Position numbers and translations under genes: made by a program | Assembly: GCF_028867965.1 (NCBI RefSeq) | Contig: NZ_JAPQNT010000008.1 | Coordinates: 124,001-188,000 of the forward strand | Length of the DNA: 64,000 bases | Direction of reading: 5' to 3' | From: Flavobacterium sp. SUN046 | Lineage (GTDB): Bacteria; Bacteroidota; Bacteroidia; Flavobacteriales; Flavobacteriaceae | In this document: piece by piece, positions 62,701-64,000 of the stretch | How positions within the stretch are numbered: the stretch's first letter is position 1 | Layout of the letters: the number at the start of each line of letters is the position of its first letter | Notes under the pieces: generated by a model | What the model saw: the letters and a program-made list of their open reading frames with translations, nothing else | What the model was told of the DNA's origin: nothing | The model's database searches: none

Positions 62701-64000
62701 ATGGAAAACAAGAAAAAAGTAGCATTCTACACTTTGGGGTGCAAATTGAACTTTTCAGAAACTTCAACTATTGCAAGAAATTTTCAGGATGAAGGTTTTG
62801 AGCGAGTAGAATTCGAAGAAGTTGCTGATATGTATGTTATAAATACTTGTTCGGTAACAGAAAATGCCGACAAACAATTCAAGCAAATTGTAAAAAAAGC
62901 CATGAAACTCAACGACAAAGCATTTGTTGCTGCCGTTGGTTGTTATGCGCAATTAAAACCCGAAGAACTTGCCGCTGTTGATGGTGTAGATTTGGTTTTA
63001 GGTGCTACCGAAAAATTTAAAATCACCGATTATATAAACGATTTGTCCAAAAATGATATGGGCGAAATTCATTCTTGCGAGATTGAAGATGCCGATTTTT
63101 ACGTTGGAAGTTATTCTATTGGTGACCGAACTCGTGCGTTTTTAAAAGTGCAAGACGGCTGCGATTATAAATGTACGTATTGTACGATTCCATTAGCGCG
63201 TGGAATTTCTAGAAGTGATGCTTTAGAAAATGTTCTTAAAAATGCTTCTGATATTTCGAAACAAGGAATTAAAGAAATTGTTTTAACTGGAGTAAACATA
63301 GGTGATTATGGAAAAGGCGAATTCGGAAATAAAAAACATGAGCATACTTTTTTAGAGTTGGTTCAAGCTTTAGATAAAGTTGACGGAATTGAACGTTTGA
63401 GAATCTCATCTATCGAGCCAAATTTGTTGAAAAATGAAACTATTAATTTTGTAGCTCAAAGTCGAACTTTTGTACCACATTTTCATATTCCCTTGCAATC
63501 TGGAAGTAATGAAATTTTGGGTAAAATGAAACGCCGTTACCAACGCGAAGTTTACACCGATAGAGTTGAACATATTCGTCAAGTGATGCCACACGCTTGT
63601 ATTGGAGTTGACGTAATTGTTGGATTTCCAGGTGAAACTGACGAGCATTTTTTGGAAACTTATAATTTCCTTAACGAAATGGATATTTCTTATTTGCACG
63701 TTTTTACTTATTCCGAAAGAGATAATACCGAAGCAGCTACAATGGAAAATGTTGTTCCGATGAATGTTCGTAATAAAAGAAGCAAAATGTTGCGTGGTTT
63801 ATCTGTAAAGAAACGTCGTGCATTTTATGAAAGTCAAATTGGAACTAACAGAACCGTTTTATTTGAAAGTGAAAATAAAGAAGGCTACATTCACGGATTT
63901 ACAGAAAATTATGTAAAAGTAAAAACTCCTTGGAATCCAGAATTGGTAAATAGTTTACACAAAATTAATTTGACTAAAATTGATGAAGATGGAAGTGTTC
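62701..64000 (+). CDS. mtaB: tRNA t6A37 methylthiotransferase MtaB, cut by the window end
   Basis: The frame starts at ATG 62701 and runs off the right edge without a stop, giving at least 433 residues. It is a MiaB-type radical SAM enzyme: the N-terminal cluster ligands are Cys14 (TLGCKLNFSE), Cys50 (NTCSVT) and Cys81 (GCYAQ), and the radical SAM motif is Cys154, Cys158 and Cys161 in DGCDYKCTYC. LGCKxN and IPLARG favour MtaB over MiaB or RimO. It adds a methylthio group to t6A at tRNA position 37. Confidence 0.93.
   Translation, partial: MENKKKVAFYTLGCKLNFSETSTIARNFQDEGFERVEFEEVADMYVINTCSVTENADKQFKQIVKKAMKLNDKAFVAAVGCYAQLKPEELAAVDGVDLVLGATEKFKITDYINDLSKNDMGEIHSCEIEDADFYVGSYSIGDRTRAFLKVQDGCDYKCTYCTIPLARGISRSDALENVLKNASDISKQGIKEIVLTGVNIGDYGKGEFGNKKHEHTFLELVQALDKVDGIERLRISSIEPNLLKNETINFVAQSRTFVPHFHIPLQSGSNEILGKMKRRYQREVYTDRVEHIRQVMPHACIGVDVIVGFPGETDEHFLETYNFLNEMDISYLHVFTYSERDNTEAATMENVVPMNVRNKRSKMLRGLSVKKRRAFYESQIGTNRTVLFESENKEGYIHGFTENYVKVKTPWNPELVNSLHKINLTKIDEDGSV

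Overview
The window reads as chromosomal DNA from a member of the Bacteroidota, most likely Flavobacteriaceae and close to Flavobacterium. The evidence is very AT-rich DNA, repeated TAnnTTTG promoter boxes (often with TTG or TTTG 18-20 bases upstream) instead of E. coli-type promoters, few Shine-Dalgarno sequences, and many lineage-typical families: DUF4290, DUF5683, DUF5686, DUF4199, START-like, a signal peptidase I with an N-terminal membrane extension, the GlmU-like sugar nucleotidyltransferase, and surface proteins with carboxypeptidase-regulatory plus plug domains.

Positions 1-3480 are accessory. They look like the right end of an integrative element lying against the 3' end of a tRNA(CAT) gene. 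In order they hold a GTAC-rich repeat zone with three exact 22-bp steps, a promoter overlapped by one GTAC box, a hairpin leader, a winged-helix protein, a small membrane protein, an excisionase-like helix-turn-helix protein and a tyrosine integrase with an unusual Cys/His N-terminus. The left end of the element is outside the window.

From 3486 on the DNA is mostly core housekeeping. 3.5-16 kb: tRNA, START-like protein, class IV aminotransferase, YqgE, HU, Fmt, RecQ, MepB-like protein, a P-loop NTPase, an ECF sigma factor overlapping a glycosyltransferase, MurB, DUF2461 and RecF. 16-23 kb: TPR membrane protein, RibH, MutL, two rhomboid proteases and an EEP-family protein. 22.9-30.5 kb, on the minus strand: WbqC, LepB, DapB, DUF5683, ParB, ParA, a DECR-type dienoyl-CoA reductase and a methionine aminotransferase. 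30.6-37.3 kb: a 1,100-residue VIT/vWA/plug/DUF2135 mosaic, DUF493, DUF4290, MurA and a TauE/SafE transporter. 37.5-47.2 kb: DUF5686, AroQ, a beta-barrel protein, XerD, a PAS kinase with its receiver, RNase Y, a probable 6S RNA, ZapA and a ZapB-like coiled coil. 47.3-52.3 kb: an M23 peptidase, a TonB-dependent receptor and a lipoprotein. 52.4-55.6 kb is a small variable patch: a 24-residue hydrophobic peptide, an EreA/ChaN-like secreted protein bracketed by 20-bp direct repeats, an AraC regulator, a palindromic repeat and DUF2971. 55.6-64 kb: an MsbA-like ABC exporter, phosphosugar mutase, GtrB-like glycosyltransferase, DUF4199, zinc-free ribosomal protein L31, GlmU-like protein and a truncated MtaB.

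Points most worth a second look are the GTAC iteron-like array with its self-overlapping promoter, the probable 6S RNA between zapA and rny, MurA with Asp in place of the fosfomycin-target Cys, MutL lacking the usual endonuclease motifs, the direct repeats at 52562 and 53850, the unlisted 24-residue peptide, and two near-identical 60-nt palindromic repeats about 40 kb apart. No CRISPR array, rRNA operon or insertion sequence was found.
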